Below are positions 1 to 11,333 of a DNA stretch of 54,621 nucleotides, in pieces. The stretch spans positions 1 to 54,621 of the forward strand of contig NCSJ02000291.1 of NCBI GenBank assembly GCA_002812745.2. The letters run 5' to 3'. Positions within the stretch are counted from its first letter, which is position 1. The number at the start of each line of letters is the position of its first letter. The translations under genes were made by a program, and so were the position numbers. Source of the DNA: Scytalidium lignicola (lineage: Eukaryota; Ascomycota; Leotiomycetes). The notes beneath the pieces are model-generated. The model had not been told where the DNA came from and searched no databases. It saw only the letters and a program-made list of their open reading frames with translations.

Positions 1-1
1 A

Positions 2-148
2 TGGAAGTTGGAGGACCTCAAAGCAGCCATGCAAGATATATGGGAGAATGAGATATCAATTGAACGGCATATTAACCACTTTATTAATACTATGCCTGAA
101 AGGATAGCAAAGGTCAGGATGCGAAAGGGAGGCCCTTCAGGGTGGTAG
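2..148 (+). pseudogene. C-terminal 48 codons of a Tc1/mariner transposase (partial at window edge)
   Basis: The open frame runs from base 2 to a TAG at 146-148. It ends with the typical Tc1/mariner tail: an amphipathic stretch (LKAAMQDIWENEIS), then the SMPxRI-like motif (seen as NTMPERIAKVRMRKGG) that closes transposases of this superfamily. The catalytic DDE residues would lie upstream, outside the window. Whether the complete copy is functional cannot be judged. Confidence 0.7.
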
Positions 149-184
149 TGGTAGTAATAGTAGTAGTAGTAGTAGTAGTAGTAG
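146..184 (+). repeat. TAG trinucleotide microsatellite at the transposase stop codon
   Basis: Starting at the transposase stop codon, the sequence is an imperfect then perfect run of TAG, with nine perfect units at 158-184. The repeat phase matches the stop codon, so the stop is effectively repeated many times. Confidence 0.9.
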
Positions 185-286
185 CCCTGTACAGTAGTAA
201 TAAAATAGCAATGTGAAAATGCCTTTTTTNGGGTGGCAGAATTCGCTCGCTTGCAGGGGGTGGCGATTCATTTCTGACACCCCCTT

Positions 287-762
287 ACGTACTTTAAAAT
301 TAATATTTAAAGCTTAAATTGTTAAGACATATATAACTTAATAATAATAAAAGTTAAATGAGAATAACGAAAAGGATATTTAAAATTAAAAGCTTTAATC
401 AACTAATCAAATTATAAAAAGAGCTAAAAGTAAAATCAAGTATAATTATTAATTTGGCAGTGAAAACTATATTTAGTTATTGTGGGGGAAGAGCTAATGG
501 TTAAGAGATTCTAAGTTAGATAAAGTACCGGAGTACCTGCCTGAATGTAGTTCATACATCAAAATGTAGTCTTTCGTGTATATTTTAAAGAGATTATCTG
601 AAGTTGGGGTAATATTGGCATTATTACTGTCTTGTGACTTGATATTCTAAAGAAAGGTCTCTAAAAAATCCCGAGCTTCAAGAATAGCTATTCAATCGCA
701 TCACCAAAATCTTGTCACAAATGTTATGTACTAGCATCTGTTTCTTATTTTGTCTGATTGCT
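287..762. other. AT-rich stretch without a gene
   Basis: No coding frame is supported. The sequence is AT-rich, consistent with decayed repeat DNA, and runs into the 3' end of the efflux-pump gene that terminates at 763. A phrase near 545-715 (TGTAGTTCAT, later a CACCAAAATCTTGTC-like stretch) loosely recurs at about 29890-30035, suggesting two remnants of one old repeat. Confidence 0.5.
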
Positions 763-2854
763 TTACTTCTCCATTTCTTGTGCATCATGTCTATTTTCAA
801 GTTCGTGATCCGCATGGATGTGAGCTTTCTCCTCCTCGCCTGCAATAAAAGTCTCAATCGTATTATTCATCTTAGAGTTGACGTCCTTGCAGCATAGACA
901 AGCAATCAAGCCCACCAAGCCAAAAGCAAGGGAGGTATAAGCCACCAATCTGCGCAAGTCAGTAAATAATCGAGCAAGGAATAAGCGAGGCGTTACTTAC
1001 TGGACGCCGTGCTCATATGCGTGTTGCACCGCGTCTGCAACTGCTGATACTATGACTGGGCTGTAAGTCGTGGCTAATGCTGGTGATCCAACAAGCTGCA
1101 AGAGACTTGGAACGTCTGACACAGATAGACCTGCTGCCTCGACCGCTGAGGGGACTAGTTTCGTCGTCCACTTCGAGACAGTATTTCGCAAGACAGTAGT
1201 GTAAACTGCGGTAGCAACTAATATAATGTTAGTTTGTGTCAAAAAGACGTGAAGAGGCGTGGGCTGTGACATACTTGATCCACCAGCAAAACGGGCTGCG
1301 CCGGAGAGCCCACCGCTCAGACCCAAATTTTTGTGCTCAACACCCATCTGACTAATAGCTATGGAAAGATAGATAGCCCAACCATAACCAGCCTGAGAGA
1401 GGAAGACAAATGCGATCATCAGGCCTTTATTGTTAGGAGTTCCTAGTGCCAGAAGGACACCGAATATGACCATAACGAAGACAGAAGCAGTCAGCTGCCA
1501 CTGCCAGTATTTGATTTTGCTGCCAAATAGAGCCAATAATGTGGCACCAAAAGTGATTGCAAGTCCTTGCACAACGGAGAGCAGTATACCGTAGCGCCAG
1601 TCTGATCCATTGGCGTAAAACTCGGAAATCATAGTAGGCCACAGGATACTGCTTGAATAGTAGAACATGTTGACAACGGCTACGACGATACATGGTGCTG
1701 TGAAATCACGACCCCATGATGAGGTAAAGACATAGGTCGGTGCTAAGGGATGTTTGCTGTTCCCATAAGTCTCCCAAAGCGCGAAAAGAACTAGGAAGAA
1801 AAAGCCGACGACTAACGGCGCTACAACATGTGCGTCGCTGCTAGAGACAACGGTTGTGTATACAATTCCCATTAAGACAGGAAGTGATCCTGCAACAAAA
1901 AGGAACATGCCTTAGGATCAATGTTAGCAATACTAGCAAATTTTAGGTAAGCCACGTACCAACGTAGTCGAGTTCTCGAATAACCCGTTTGAAAGGAAGA
2001 CCAAGGGGGTGAGCAGGCGGAAAATACATCAAGAAAAGGCCCAAAAAAGAAAGAAACTGAGCAATAGCAGCGACATAGAAGTTCCAGCGCCAAGAGCCGT
2101 TTTCATACCCAAAGCGAGCACTCACTGGGGCGACTGTAACAGCAATAAAGGTCTCGACATCAGAAAGGACAACACCAATATGCCGCCATTTGTTCGGGAG
2201 CAGTTCTGAGAGCGCAAATGCAGCCATCTGACAGTTTGCTCCTCCAAATCCCGCGATTGCCATTCCAGCTATAACTGCGTCGGCGGTTTTGGCGGTTCCT
2301 ATTACTATGTGTCCAACGACACAGACGATGTTGCCGCCTACTAAGAACCAGCGACGGCCGAGAAGGTCTGTATTTGCACCGCTGTCGGATGTGTGAGAGG
2401 GTAATCCGCAGCTGGAAAAATAAGAGAATTGATTGACAGCGAACTTACGCTATCATAAAGCAAACAGTGATTGAGAGTGTCCATGCTGGGATGAACCAGA
2501 TATCCTTGTTTGCTGCATGCAATTCGGTGGCAATCTGTGATTGGATCGCAGACATGACTGGAATAGGCCAGAAAGAGAGACTAAAACCACCTTGGTCAGT
2601 ATCTGTATTCTCGATTTGAGTTAAAAAGGCCGATGATCATACCCGTAGCCCATGGAGAGAATCTAATAAATTGTCAGTCTCCTTTTAACTATCTCATACC
2701 GAACCGAGGCATATCGTACAAAAACAACTACCCACGTCTTCAACGTTACGTGTACTTCATCTTCCTCCGAACTAAGAGATCTGTTACCGTGTTCTATCTC
2801 AATAACACTCGCAGGAATCACGTCCTCAGCCTTTGCGCGAGTATCAGCCGCCAT
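763..2854 (-). CDS. MFS efflux transporter, fungal trichothecene efflux pump (TRI12)-like, 587 aa
   Basis: Predicted plasma-membrane proton-antiport efflux carrier of the 14-helix MFS group that includes TRI12 and siderophore-type transporters. The model has seven exons: 2705-2854, 2643-2662, 2449-2580, 1960-2381, 1275-1910, 1001-1217 and 763-949, 1764 nt in total with no stop. Exon 1 ends in front of a GTTCGG donor; the alternative donor a few bases away breaks the frame. Visible landmarks are a polar N-terminus (about 45 residues), GYGLSFWPIPVM in helix 1, the loop motif TDLLGRRWF, IAGFGGANCQM, and a long hydrophobic C-terminal half with FLFVAGSLPVLMG and GGSIATAVYTTVL. Family members are about 550-620 aa, so the gene looks full length. 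It is the only transporter here with an efflux-type signature. The substrate is unknown. It sits outside the CGG-N10-CCG-marked block. Confidence 0.85.
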
Positions 2855-3149
2855 GATGAACGGTAAAAAAAATCAGAATAAGCTTAAACTGTACAGTTGC
2901 GGAAAACTATATGATTTCACGCTCGAGGGCAAAAAATTAAAAGTATCATTTTTTTATAAAAAAAACCCCCTGCNTTACGGGAGAGTGCACATATAGACAT
3001 TTAGAACATGGTCCTCGTTTAAACTTTGAACTACCCTGTTGCTAAGACCTGGAGCTCTAAGAGCTGGAAATCGAACTCCGGGATCGATGCTGCACCCCGG
3101 ACTGGGGCGTGCTTCCCCACCTTCCAGTTTGTGCAGAACTGTACGGGAG

Positions 3150-3264
3150 TGCCGGGGTAAGTTGTGGCTCACCGCCTTCTGGCAGAACATCTATCCTCAC
3201 CAAACAAACGTTGGTGGTGAAGAGGATTCTGCCTGAAGGCGGTGAGCCACAACTTACCCCGGCA
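3150..3264. repeat. 115-bp near-perfect palindrome (hairpin)
   Basis: The arms start with TGCCGGGGTAAGTTGTGGCT at 3150 and end with its complement at 3264. About 30 outer bases pair perfectly. The inner arms (GGCAGAACATCTATCCTCAC against GTGGTGAAGAGGATTCTGCC) pair imperfectly around a central loop of about 7 nt near 3207. It lies in GC-richer DNA about 300 bp upstream of the efflux-pump start. It could be a foldback/MITE-type element. No target duplication was found. Confidence 0.85.
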
Positions 3265-3293
3265 GCTCCGCAGCTCCATAGTTAATTAAGGGG

Positions 3294-3306
3294 TCCGCTA
3301 ATCGGA
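3294..3306. promoter_or_regulatory. TCCG-N5-CGGA palindrome, possible Zn2Cys6 site
   Basis: TCCGCTAATCGGA is a perfect everted CGG pair with 5 nt between the halves, a format recognised by some Zn2Cys6 dimers. It lies about 440 bp upstream of the efflux-pump start codon. Such a short motif can occur by chance. Confidence 0.25.
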
Positions 3307-3505
3307 GTTAATGTGGCGTATAACGGGCTGATCAAGCTGTCCCCCGCATCCGGTCTTCGTTGGCCGATTTCTTAGAAGGTGCTTGGTATGCCGGCTGACA
3401 TGAGACTGGGATTCTACTATGGCTAATAGGACAGTGGAATATCTGGATATCGGACAAATGGGACAGGAATCAGATCTTAATTTGCTTGTTAAGGGATATT
3501 ACGAG

Positions 3506-4015
3506 AACAGTCCTAGGATTCCACCATCTACACAGAAATCCATGCCAATAACGTAGCTACTTACGTCACTCATCAAGTACAATAGTTATAACTGCATTGA
3601 GCTCGTCCGGCCGGGTAAGCCTCCTCAGTATGTTGAAATCAAGAAATAACTGTTCCCGTCTTGGAGTCTGCTTCATCACTCCTTCTAGCATATCAGTCCT
3701 TACAGTCCTAGCACAACATTAGCTTTGAAACTTATCTTCACATGTGTGCATTAGACATACTCTAGACTAATGCTGTTGCAACGGATCTTCTTATCAGCAA
3801 GCTCACTTGCAATCTGCTTGACCATATCTCATACGGCCTATTTGGAAGCAACATAAGCAGTAATTGTTTGGGGAACCATAACTTTATGGGCGGTTGTAAA
3901 AGTAATGCACACAATAATGCTGCTAATCCCTTGTTTGATCATATGCCTTCCACATAATTGCATAATAGAGAAAACCCCAGTAACTTGTGCAGTTGTAAAT
4001 ACTTTTAACTCTGAT
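3506..4015 (-). pseudogene. Decayed classical short-chain dehydrogenase/reductase
   Basis: On the minus strand the C-terminal half of a classical SDR can be followed with interruptions: VTGVFSIMQLCGRHMI, the active-site region AYVASK (YxxxK), SELADKKIRCNSIS, then LTRPDEL and SDVSSYVIGMDFCVDGG near 3520-3580. The frame changes at least once and stop codons interrupt it after AYVASK and further on. The N-terminal Rossmann GxxxGxG part is not recognisable; AT-rich DNA begins where it should be. Family resemblance is to fungal mannitol-dehydrogenase-like SDRs. Dead gene. Confidence 0.7.
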
Positions 4016-5146
4016 TTAATTTTGATACAAGATACTTGTTAGATAGGTTAGTTATGCTGATCGTAATAGGTTCCCATAGAATATATATATAAATTGACTA
4101 CTGAATTAACTACTGTACAGTTAGTAAGTATAGCCATATATATAGACTCCTACAGGCTAGTGGGATCCGAGACCGTCTCCCACTTATGACCCTGTATAGC
4201 TGAATCTATAGCTATATGGCCTGTACAGCTGAACCATATTCAACAATACTTACATTAATATTTATTGTGTTACTGAAATCCGTATGAGTATACTCCATAA
4301 ATGGTTTGTCTGTGATAATCCTAACTGTGAGAATACTAAAGAGATAACCATCATTCATGTATAATCAGAAGAGAACTTTAAAAACAAACTTTAATTAACC
4401 ATTTATCAATACTTCTAAAGTCATACACAATGTGATCGATGGTTTTCTTTAACTCTTTATAATTATAAACATTAAACTTGTATGCATCAATTAACATTTT
4501 ACCAACTTTCACAAAACAAGGTTTTACGTGAAACATCAGGAGAAAAATTATAATTTTACTTGTAATATCTTGCTTTTCCATTGCAAGATAAGAGAATACT
4601 AAAGTGTTTTTAAAATTAATCTTAAATGTTAATACAAGTGATATTTGCCCTTGTTTAAGTTAGTCCATAAGCAAAATTGAAACTTAAGTTACAACTACTA
4701 CTTATAATAATAACCACCTTCTCCTTTAATGAGAATTAATTAAAATTTTGAGTTTTTTTTCGGTGTTAAACTAAAAGTAACCATTACTGTACTGTTATTT
4801 GTATTGTCTTCCTTTTATAATAAAGTAAAATGATAATAGATTTTATGCAAGAAAAAGAAATTAAGGTTTTATAATAATGAATTTGAAAATTAAACTTATT
4901 AAAATTAAAATGACTTTTATAATGTCTTTTTAATATATATGACTAAAGAATAATCAACTATATTACTGTTTAATAATATTATTTATTTGGAATTATATTT
5001 GTCATAGTATAAGACTCTTAGTCTTTAGACATCAAAGTTACACATGCACATATGTCCAAGATTAAAATCGGCTCAATGCAATCATACTATACATAGCCAG
5101 CATGAATATATACTTTTTGCAGCGCATTTAGCATATTAACTATATA
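4016..5146. other. AT-rich, gene-free stretch, probably mutated repeat
   Basis: Very AT-rich with short chance frames only. A 67-codon minus-strand frame at 4378-4581 has no recognisable family and low-complexity composition. I infer old RIP-mutated repeat DNA separating two pseudogenes. Confidence 0.5.
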
Positions 5147-6996
5147 ACCTATGGATATACGACATCCATTATTGGTACTACCGTGGGTTAGTCATATCTT
5201 GGATACTATCAACGAGTATATGTTTAGATCTGATTTTGAGGAGCTTGACAGGCCGACCATCTTATAATGAATACTTTCATCCACTGACCTCCAGCAACGG
5301 AACTGATCTTATATCCACAATGAATGGATTATTTTATGTTGGTGGAGTGATTGGCGCCTTGGTTCTGCCCACGGCCGCCGATAAACTTGGTAGGAATTGG
5401 GCTATCGGTATTGTGAGCAAACTCGTCCTAACAGTGAATGGAAGGCTGACTATTGACTAGTCTGCATCTTTTTGTCTAGTTTCGGCAGCGGTGATGGCGG
5501 GCGGCACACATGTAGCTGAATTCATTGTCTTTCGTTTTGTTGCAGGGGCAGATGCTGCCATGATGCTCTCTCTATTCCGGTATGTTGTTCCTTGTTGAAC
5601 TGATGAGAATAACCATGGCACCTCATAGCTGTATATGAATGAAGTTGTTCCAATTAATATGTGAGGAGGTTTGGTCAACCCTAATTCAACCTTTTATATT
5701 GTAGGATATGCCATTGGAGCATGGGCAGGCTTCGGTTCTCTTTCTGGACAAAAGGTGCCATGAGCACCTGGAGGCCGGCAATTGCTATTCAGGCTGGATT
5801 TTCTTTAATGGAGCTATTTGCACTTTTCTGGATCCCAGAGAGCCCAAGGTGGGTTGTTACGCAGGACCGCGTGAGTGAGGCTAAAACTCTCCTCAACAGG
5901 CTCCGTTCCGATTCCTCTAACTTGGAGAATGAGTACGCTCTTACAAAACTTTATCAGATTCAGAAGCAGCTTTATGTCGACTGAACATTGGGTAGTACAT
6001 GGAGGCATATTCTCAAAAAGCAATCTTACAGGAAACGTTCTCTTCTTGCCATCGCTACTGGATTTATGTGGCATTCACTAGGTGACTTAAGTGATCAACA
6101 GCAAGATCTAAAAACCTTTAATCTAGGACTTGAATTTCTAAGAGCTATATAGACTATGGTCTAATTTTGTATAAGAATCTAGGGTTCAGTCCAGTGAAGC
6201 AGCTCCTGTCCCCAGCAACATGGCTTACTTTTATTCTGGGCATGAGCATTTTCGCGATTCCTATTATTGACTGGTTTCCTCGAAATAAATTGCTATCAAT
6301 CTGCCTCCTAGGATGCATGTGCTGCTTCATTGTCGAAGCTGCACTTGTGGCCAACTTTGTGCCTTCCAACAACACTGATGCGCTGCAGGCTGCCGTGACG
6401 ATGGTTTTTTATTTTTCAGATTTTTGATGCTATATGTCTTTCTGGTAAGTCCTTTGGGCCACCAGTCAAGAAATATACGAAAATATTCAAAGTCCGACAT
6501 GGGTTTACGTTGGTGAAATCTGGTTTACTCATCATCGCGCAAAGGGTATGTGTCTTGCTTCAGCCGCAGTGTGCCTCACGAATGTTATACCTTCAAGCGG
6601 CCCCTGTAGCTTTTGAGTAGGTCATATCTAAGCAAACACAATTCGGATACTATTACTTATGTCACTTATAGGAATATTGGATGGAAATTTTAAATCCTTT
6701 TTATCATTCTCTGTTTTATAGGTGCTGTGGGTATATGGTTTATCTGGCCTGATACCAGGGGACTGCCTTTGGAGGAGGTTGCAGCTATATTTGGAGATGC
6801 CGATGAAGTCGCCATCTACCAGCAAGAGATTGAAATCGATCACAACACTAACATTATCATTAATCACCATTCCGAGGATGAAATTAAGAAATCACATGAT
6901 ATGCCTTTGGAGTTAATCCCAAAAGACATGTCCTTGGATGATGATAATGCTAGAGATCATGTCTCCTATACGGAAGATGTCAATATTGAAGCTTGA
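5147..6996 (+). pseudogene. Decayed MFS sugar-type transporter (lactose-permease-like)
   Basis: Consecutive pieces of a 12-helix sugar-porter-type MFS protein appear in order but in changing frames: YGYTTSIIGTTVG (5147), NGLFYVGGVIGALVLPTAADKLGRNWAI, GGTHVAEFIVFRFVAGADAA, LYMNEVVPIN, IPESPRWVV (about 5830), DYGLILYKNLGF, a PRNKLLSICLLG helix, TWVYVGEIWFTHHRAKG (about 6500), and WPDTRGLPLEEVAAIFGDADE with an acidic tail ending at 6996. A TGA at 5662-5664 replaces the Arg expected in the IRG loop motif. Frames shift near 5750 and 5980, and another stop lies near 6680. It resembles the intact transporter at 32316-33915 (same YxGEIxxTHxRAKG and LPLEEVAAxFGD phrases), so the two are probably paralogues. 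Confidence 0.8.
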
Positions 6997-7540
6997 GCAA
7001 GGGTGGATCTTTGATATTCCTTTGTCCTGGAATGCTGTCCAATTCTTTGTCACGTACTATATACTATTTATTTCAATGGGAAATAGCAAGGATGTACTGG
7101 AATCAAATCAGGCAATATATTGATTCATCCATAACATAACATTAACTCTGAAGTGATTAACTTAATTTTAAGAATGTGAGTAAGTGCATTACTTCGACTC
7201 AGATTATTCAAGTCAAGCTTTGCCACGAAAGAAGGATAGATCTTCGAGTTTAATAACTTTTGTCCTCTGGAAGGAATCCACTAAGCATGAGAGTAGGCCG
7301 CTGGTCTATCTGAAAACTGATACGTGTTTGAGGCTTCAGTGGACCTGTGCAGTTTCATTCCATTATGATCCCGGGGCGAGAGGCCATCAATCTAGAAAAT
7401 GTATTTTTATTTCAGCTACACAGTGCCATCTAGCGGGAAAAGATTACCGCAGTCTTAATAAATCGTTGTTTGCTCTTTCGTAACGTTTTCAGATTACTGT
7501 GTGTACTTACTTTTGATGTCCTCGAGTTTGAGCAGGAGCC
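6997..7540. other. Intergenic, 5' region of the monooxygenase gene
   Basis: No coding frame is supported. The chance 99-codon frame at 7184-7483 has no family features. The distal part serves as the promoter region of the downstream monooxygenase; a TA-rich stretch at about 7600 may be its core promoter. Confidence 0.5.
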
Positions 7541-7558
7541 TCGGCCTATATTGGCCGA
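7541..7558. promoter_or_regulatory. CGG-N10-CCG palindrome upstream of the monooxygenase
   Basis: TCGGCCTATATTGGCCGA is a 6-6-6 inverted repeat whose CGG and CCG triplets are 10 nt apart, the format bound by Put3-type Zn2Cys6 dimers. The CCG ends 186 bp before the ATG at 7743. Equivalent sites precede the esterase, the regulator and the SDR at 23787. Confidence 0.6.
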
Positions 7559-7742
7559 AGAGTACAAGATGCAAAACTGGACCGGGCATTATCCACCGAT
7601 CCATAATATATAACTGCCATATAGTCATACGAGGTGGCTCGAATAATTCTCATACCTCATAATCCATACTACGGGTCTTAATTCTAGTCTCCTCTGAGCT
7701 TTTGAACATACAGCCAGTCATCTGAGAACCTCTACTGTCGCA

Positions 7743-9797
7743 ATGTCTTCATCGAGTCAGAGCAAAACGGCGAACGATCACCTACCAGAGGATAAAAAAC
7801 TCGAGGTAAGGTCTAATGGCCAACCTCCTCTTCTCAACCACTGGAGGCTAGGAATGCCAATTCACACTGAGCGGCCGATGCGGATAATATGTATCGGAGC
7901 TGGTGCATCCGGCCTATGCCTGGCCTACAAATTACAGCGATCATTTGAGACTTTTTCTTTAGTTGTCTACGAAAAGAACCCTGAGGCTTCCGGCACATGG
8001 TATGAAAACAAATATCCAGGGTAGGGGGGATTGTACTTCATGTACCCATTCAGCTTTTTATTGATGAGAAAACTTATAGATGCGCGTGTGACGTCCCAGC
8101 ACACAATTATACTTACTCCTGGGAGCCTAAGCTTGACTGGTCCTCCGTGTATGCTCGAAGCGCAGAAATTAAAAAGTATTTCAACGATTTCGCGGCAAAA
8201 TATGGTTTAGACAAGTACATCAAGACGAATCATCAAGTTGTTAGCGCAAAGTGGGATGATGAAAAGGGTCAATGGCATGTACAGATACTCGATGTAAGGT
8301 CTGGAAACACTATTAATGACTCGTGCGACATTTTGGTCAGCGCGTCAGGGATTCTGAACGCCTGGAGATGGCCTGCGATTCCGGGCCTTGATCAATACAA
8401 AGGCAAACTCATTCATAGTGCGAATTGGGATGACTCAGTCGAGTTAGAGGGAAAGCATGTCGGATTGATTGGGAATGGGTACGTTTATATCCATCTGGTG
8501 GTGTATTAGATGGACATGATCACCAGTCCGGTTATGATACTTTTCAGAAAATATTATCTAAACTCGAAATTATCTCTGCTAACGTATGCAAAGATCGTCT
8601 GGAATCCAAATACTTCCGGCAATCCAACCCAAAGTTGCCAAACTTACAACATTTATACGGGAGCCGACCTGGGTATCCCCAATTCAAGGCCTTGAGCAGC
8701 ATGTCTATAGTAAAGAAGAGCTTGAAAGTTTCGCTAATGAGCCTGGCCTCCTTTTAGAATATCGCAAGGCAAATGAAACGAGTCTCGACACTATAACAAA
8801 TATATTTTTGAAAGGCAGTTCATCTCAAAAAGAGACGCGAGAGTTAATGACACGTCAAATGAAAGAGAAATTACAAAATGATTACTTAGCAGCCAAACTT
8901 ATTCCAGATTGGGGAGTTGGATGTCGTAGACTGACGCCTGGAATCAACTATCTAGAAACATTGGGTGCCAGCAATGTCAGCGTCGTTTATGGTGAGATTA
9001 ATGAGATTACTGAAAACGGCTGCATTTGTGATGATGGTAAGGAATATCCTGTCGATGTGCTGATTTGCGCGACCGGCTTTGATACAACCTTCAAGCCTCG
9101 ATTCCCACTCATTGGACTCAATGGGGTGGATTTAAGAGACCAGTGGGCCACTGAGCCTAAAGGATATATAGGACTCGCGGCACCCAATGTGCCTAACTAC
9201 TTCCAATTTCTCGGCCCCAATTGCCCTATCGGTAACGGTCCTGTCATTTCGGCTATTGGTGAGCTCCGTGATGCCATTTCTAGTGTCATATATAACCTGC
9301 TTACTTTTACCATGACAGAATATCAAGCAGAATATATGCTTAAGTTCTGCGATCGCTGGCAAACTGAGAATATCCACTCTTTCACCCCAAATCAGGAGGC
9401 TGTAGATGACTTTTGCGAATTTACCAACGAGTGGATGAAAAAGACTGTCTGGGATGAGGAGTGTCGCTCTTGGTATAAAGGAGGTAGCAGCACGGGCAGG
9501 GTAACTGCCCTGTGGCCTGGCAGTACCCTCCACTACATTGAGTTTCTCTCTCACGTACGCGCTGATGATTGGGACATTATCTATGAAGGCAATCGCTTTG
9601 CTTCTTTAGGTAATGGCCAGAGTCAGACTGAGCTGGATTTCAGTGGAGATTGGGCATGGTATATCCGCGAAGAAGACGATGGGGGATATCTTAGTAAAGC
9701 AAAGCAGAGAAAGATTTTGACGAAGAGCGGAGATAGAGATATTCACGAAAAGGCTAGTCAGGCTGTTGGAGGAAACTTGATTGGAAAGACTGGGTAA
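7743..9797 (+). CDS. Flavin-dependent Baeyer-Villiger monooxygenase, 626 aa
   Basis: Predicted FAD/NADPH enzyme inserting oxygen next to a carbonyl to give an ester or lactone. Exons are 7743-8020, 8080-8478 and 8594-9797 (1881 nt, open throughout). Residues 52-57 are GAGASG (FAD Rossmann). The Baeyer-Villiger fingerprint FxGxxxHxxxW appears at about 199-209 as YKGKLIHSANW, with Tyr for Phe. The NADPH fold GLIGNGSSG follows and spans the second intron. A later ICATGFDTTFKPRFP segment is the ATG-containing motif of the family. The phrases WSSVYARSAEIKKYF and GPNCPIGNGPVISAIG resemble StcW/MoxY-type fungal enzymes. The ORF starts at the first ATG after TA-rich sequence and has no signal peptide. 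It converges on the SDR at 10192-11333. A CGG-N10-CCG site lies 186 bp upstream. Substrate unknown. Confidence 0.92.
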
Positions 9798-10191
9798 TTG
9801 TAGTTATCACTCTCACAGATCTCTGTTTTGATGCAGGGGGGAAAATCATTGGACGTTCTTCTACTTAGTTTGCTTCTTGAATTCAAAGCGTTCAAATGGT
9901 CTGCAGCATGAGGCAGTCGCATAACAACAATCAATTGAAATGGCAGCCACATCAGCCGAAGACAGACCTCCGTGGCAGATAGAAACATACGTAAATACTT
10001 TCTCCTTCTGTGGTTCCTGGGTATAGGAGGAAAGATGAAGGTATTTAAATATTAACCATCTGAAATTGTAGATATTATGTCACTCGAATAGCTACAATTT
10101 TATTGGGGTTTAATAATGCTAAGTTACGCGTCAGCATTAATTCGTAAGCTACACTACACGAGCGGGCATCAGTTAAATGTAAAGTGTAATA
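9798..10191. other. Convergent 3' region between monooxygenase and SDR
   Basis: No gene is seen. The monooxygenase (plus) and the SDR (minus) end facing each other, so this interval holds their 3' ends. Confidence 0.6.
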
Positions 10192-11333
10192 TTATGTTGA
10201 CAACCTCGCCACGGCATTACGTTCTTTTCTCATGAGCTCTAATATCGGAGCGTAGTTCATGTCACTATGTCCTGCGATGTTCGATTCTGAGATGTTCCAG
10301 GTTCCAAGAGTGCGAGTTAATCCAGCAGATACCTCAAGACTTGCCTCACCACCATACTTGCCATCTTGGATGAGACTCATCATGCTATTCGCAACATCCT
10401 CCGGCAAGATTGAAATTTCGTCAGTGAAGTGAAACTGTTCTTTTTGCTGAGCTGTCCAAAGTGGTGTTCTAACATTGCTGCTTATGATTATGGTTAATAA
10501 ATCAAACTAATAAGCAGTATCCGTAAACGTTGTAACAACTTTAACTCCCTCAAGTCGATCAGCCTCCGTCATAGATCGAACAAACCCCACGATCGCGTGT
10601 TTAGTTGCACAGTACAAGGGTGTTGAATATATCCCCCTATACCCTGCCATTGAAGCTGTAATCAACACAACTCCTTTCTTATTCTTGCTGAGGAGTGCTC
10701 GCATTGCGATTCGAGTGAGCTTGATAGGATGGTTCACATTGATATCGACCCCTGCATAGCGTGCATCTTCAGTATCGTCCCAGAAGTTTGACCAAGACTA
10801 CGAAAACCTACGGTCGGCCGACCATTAAAATGATGTAGGCTGAGTTATTGGCGCAAGAATTTTAGAGAAAAGGAGGATACGGTACAGGTTCGAATACACC
10901 AGCTCTAGCAACATAGACATCAGGGACATCCCTAAATTTATCCTTAGAGACCGTGATAAGGTGCTGGAGGTCACTCCATTTTGTCACATCACACCGCTGA
11001 AAGATGGCATCTTTGGTACTTTTCAAAAACTCCTCAGCCTCCAAAGTGAGACGTATATCTGCCATGATAACACGAGCCCCGCTCTTAACGGCAAGCCGTG
11101 TAAAGGCAAGGTTGATCCCTGACCCAGCACCAGTCACGACTGAAAGGGGAAATCTCCAAAAGCCGCCATGGCGGAGCGAGATGGTTGTATGTTGCTTACA
11201 AAGGGATACCTTTGCGATTTTTACCGTTGACTTTCCCAACTATATAGATTTCGGGCGACCTTGCTCCGGCGTGTAGTGGAGACCGATCTCCGGACCACGG
11301 TTGAAGAATTGACGTTCTATGATTTATACGCAT
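10192..11333 (-). CDS. Short-chain dehydrogenase/reductase, 15-hydroxyprostaglandin dehydrogenase-like; ends uncertain
   Basis: Predicted NAD(P)-dependent alcohol/ketone oxidoreductase. Best model: exons 11210-11333, 10886-11139, 10529-10797 and 10192-10480, 936 nt, 311 aa. It shows TGAGSGIN (nucleotide-binding TGxxxGxG), VIMADI, FQRCDVTKW, the Ser motif LITASMAGYRG, and the catalytic YCATK (YxxxK). Two oddities: the nearest in-frame ATG is at 11333 and gives a strange N-terminus of about 30 residues; and the Pro-Gly that normally follows the active site (about 30 residues after YxxxK) is missing at the third splice junction (VVTT joined to NVRTPLW). The gene may therefore be a recently damaged copy. 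It is convergent with the monooxygenase, a likely partner for alcohol-ketone interconversion. Confidence 0.65.
11277..11292. promoter_or_regulatory. Imperfect CGG-N10-CCG site at the 5' end of the SDR
   Basis: Read on the minus strand, CCGGAGATCGGTCTCCAC nearly matches the perfect site before the regulator (CCGGAGATCACTCTCCGC), with CCA instead of CCG. It lies just upstream of where the conserved SDR sequence begins, or inside exon 1 if the ATG at 11333 is the true start. Confidence 0.4.

Larger units (their letters stand above)
1..286 (+). mobile_element. 3' end of a Tc1/mariner-type DNA transposon
   Basis: The window opens inside the transposase gene of a Tc1/mariner-like element. After its stop codon come a TAG microsatellite, an N at 230 and a GC-richer stretch ending in a run of C and TTACGTA near 286, where sequence turns AT-rich. 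I infer that this is the terminal-repeat side of the element. The left part lies outside the window, so neither the inverted repeat nor the TA target duplication can be confirmed. Confidence 0.6.

Noticed and set aside
3040..3130. A GTTCGATTTCC-like tRNA B box on the minus strand
   Set aside because: No matching A box at the right distance and no cloverleaf stems could be formed; probably part of the GC-rich repeat-like stretch.
4378..4581. 67-codon minus-strand frame
   Set aside because: Low-complexity composition in AT-rich DNA, no recognisable domain, no nearby exons.
9132..9554. 140-codon minus-strand frame
   Set aside because: Antisense shadow of the monooxygenase; no family features.
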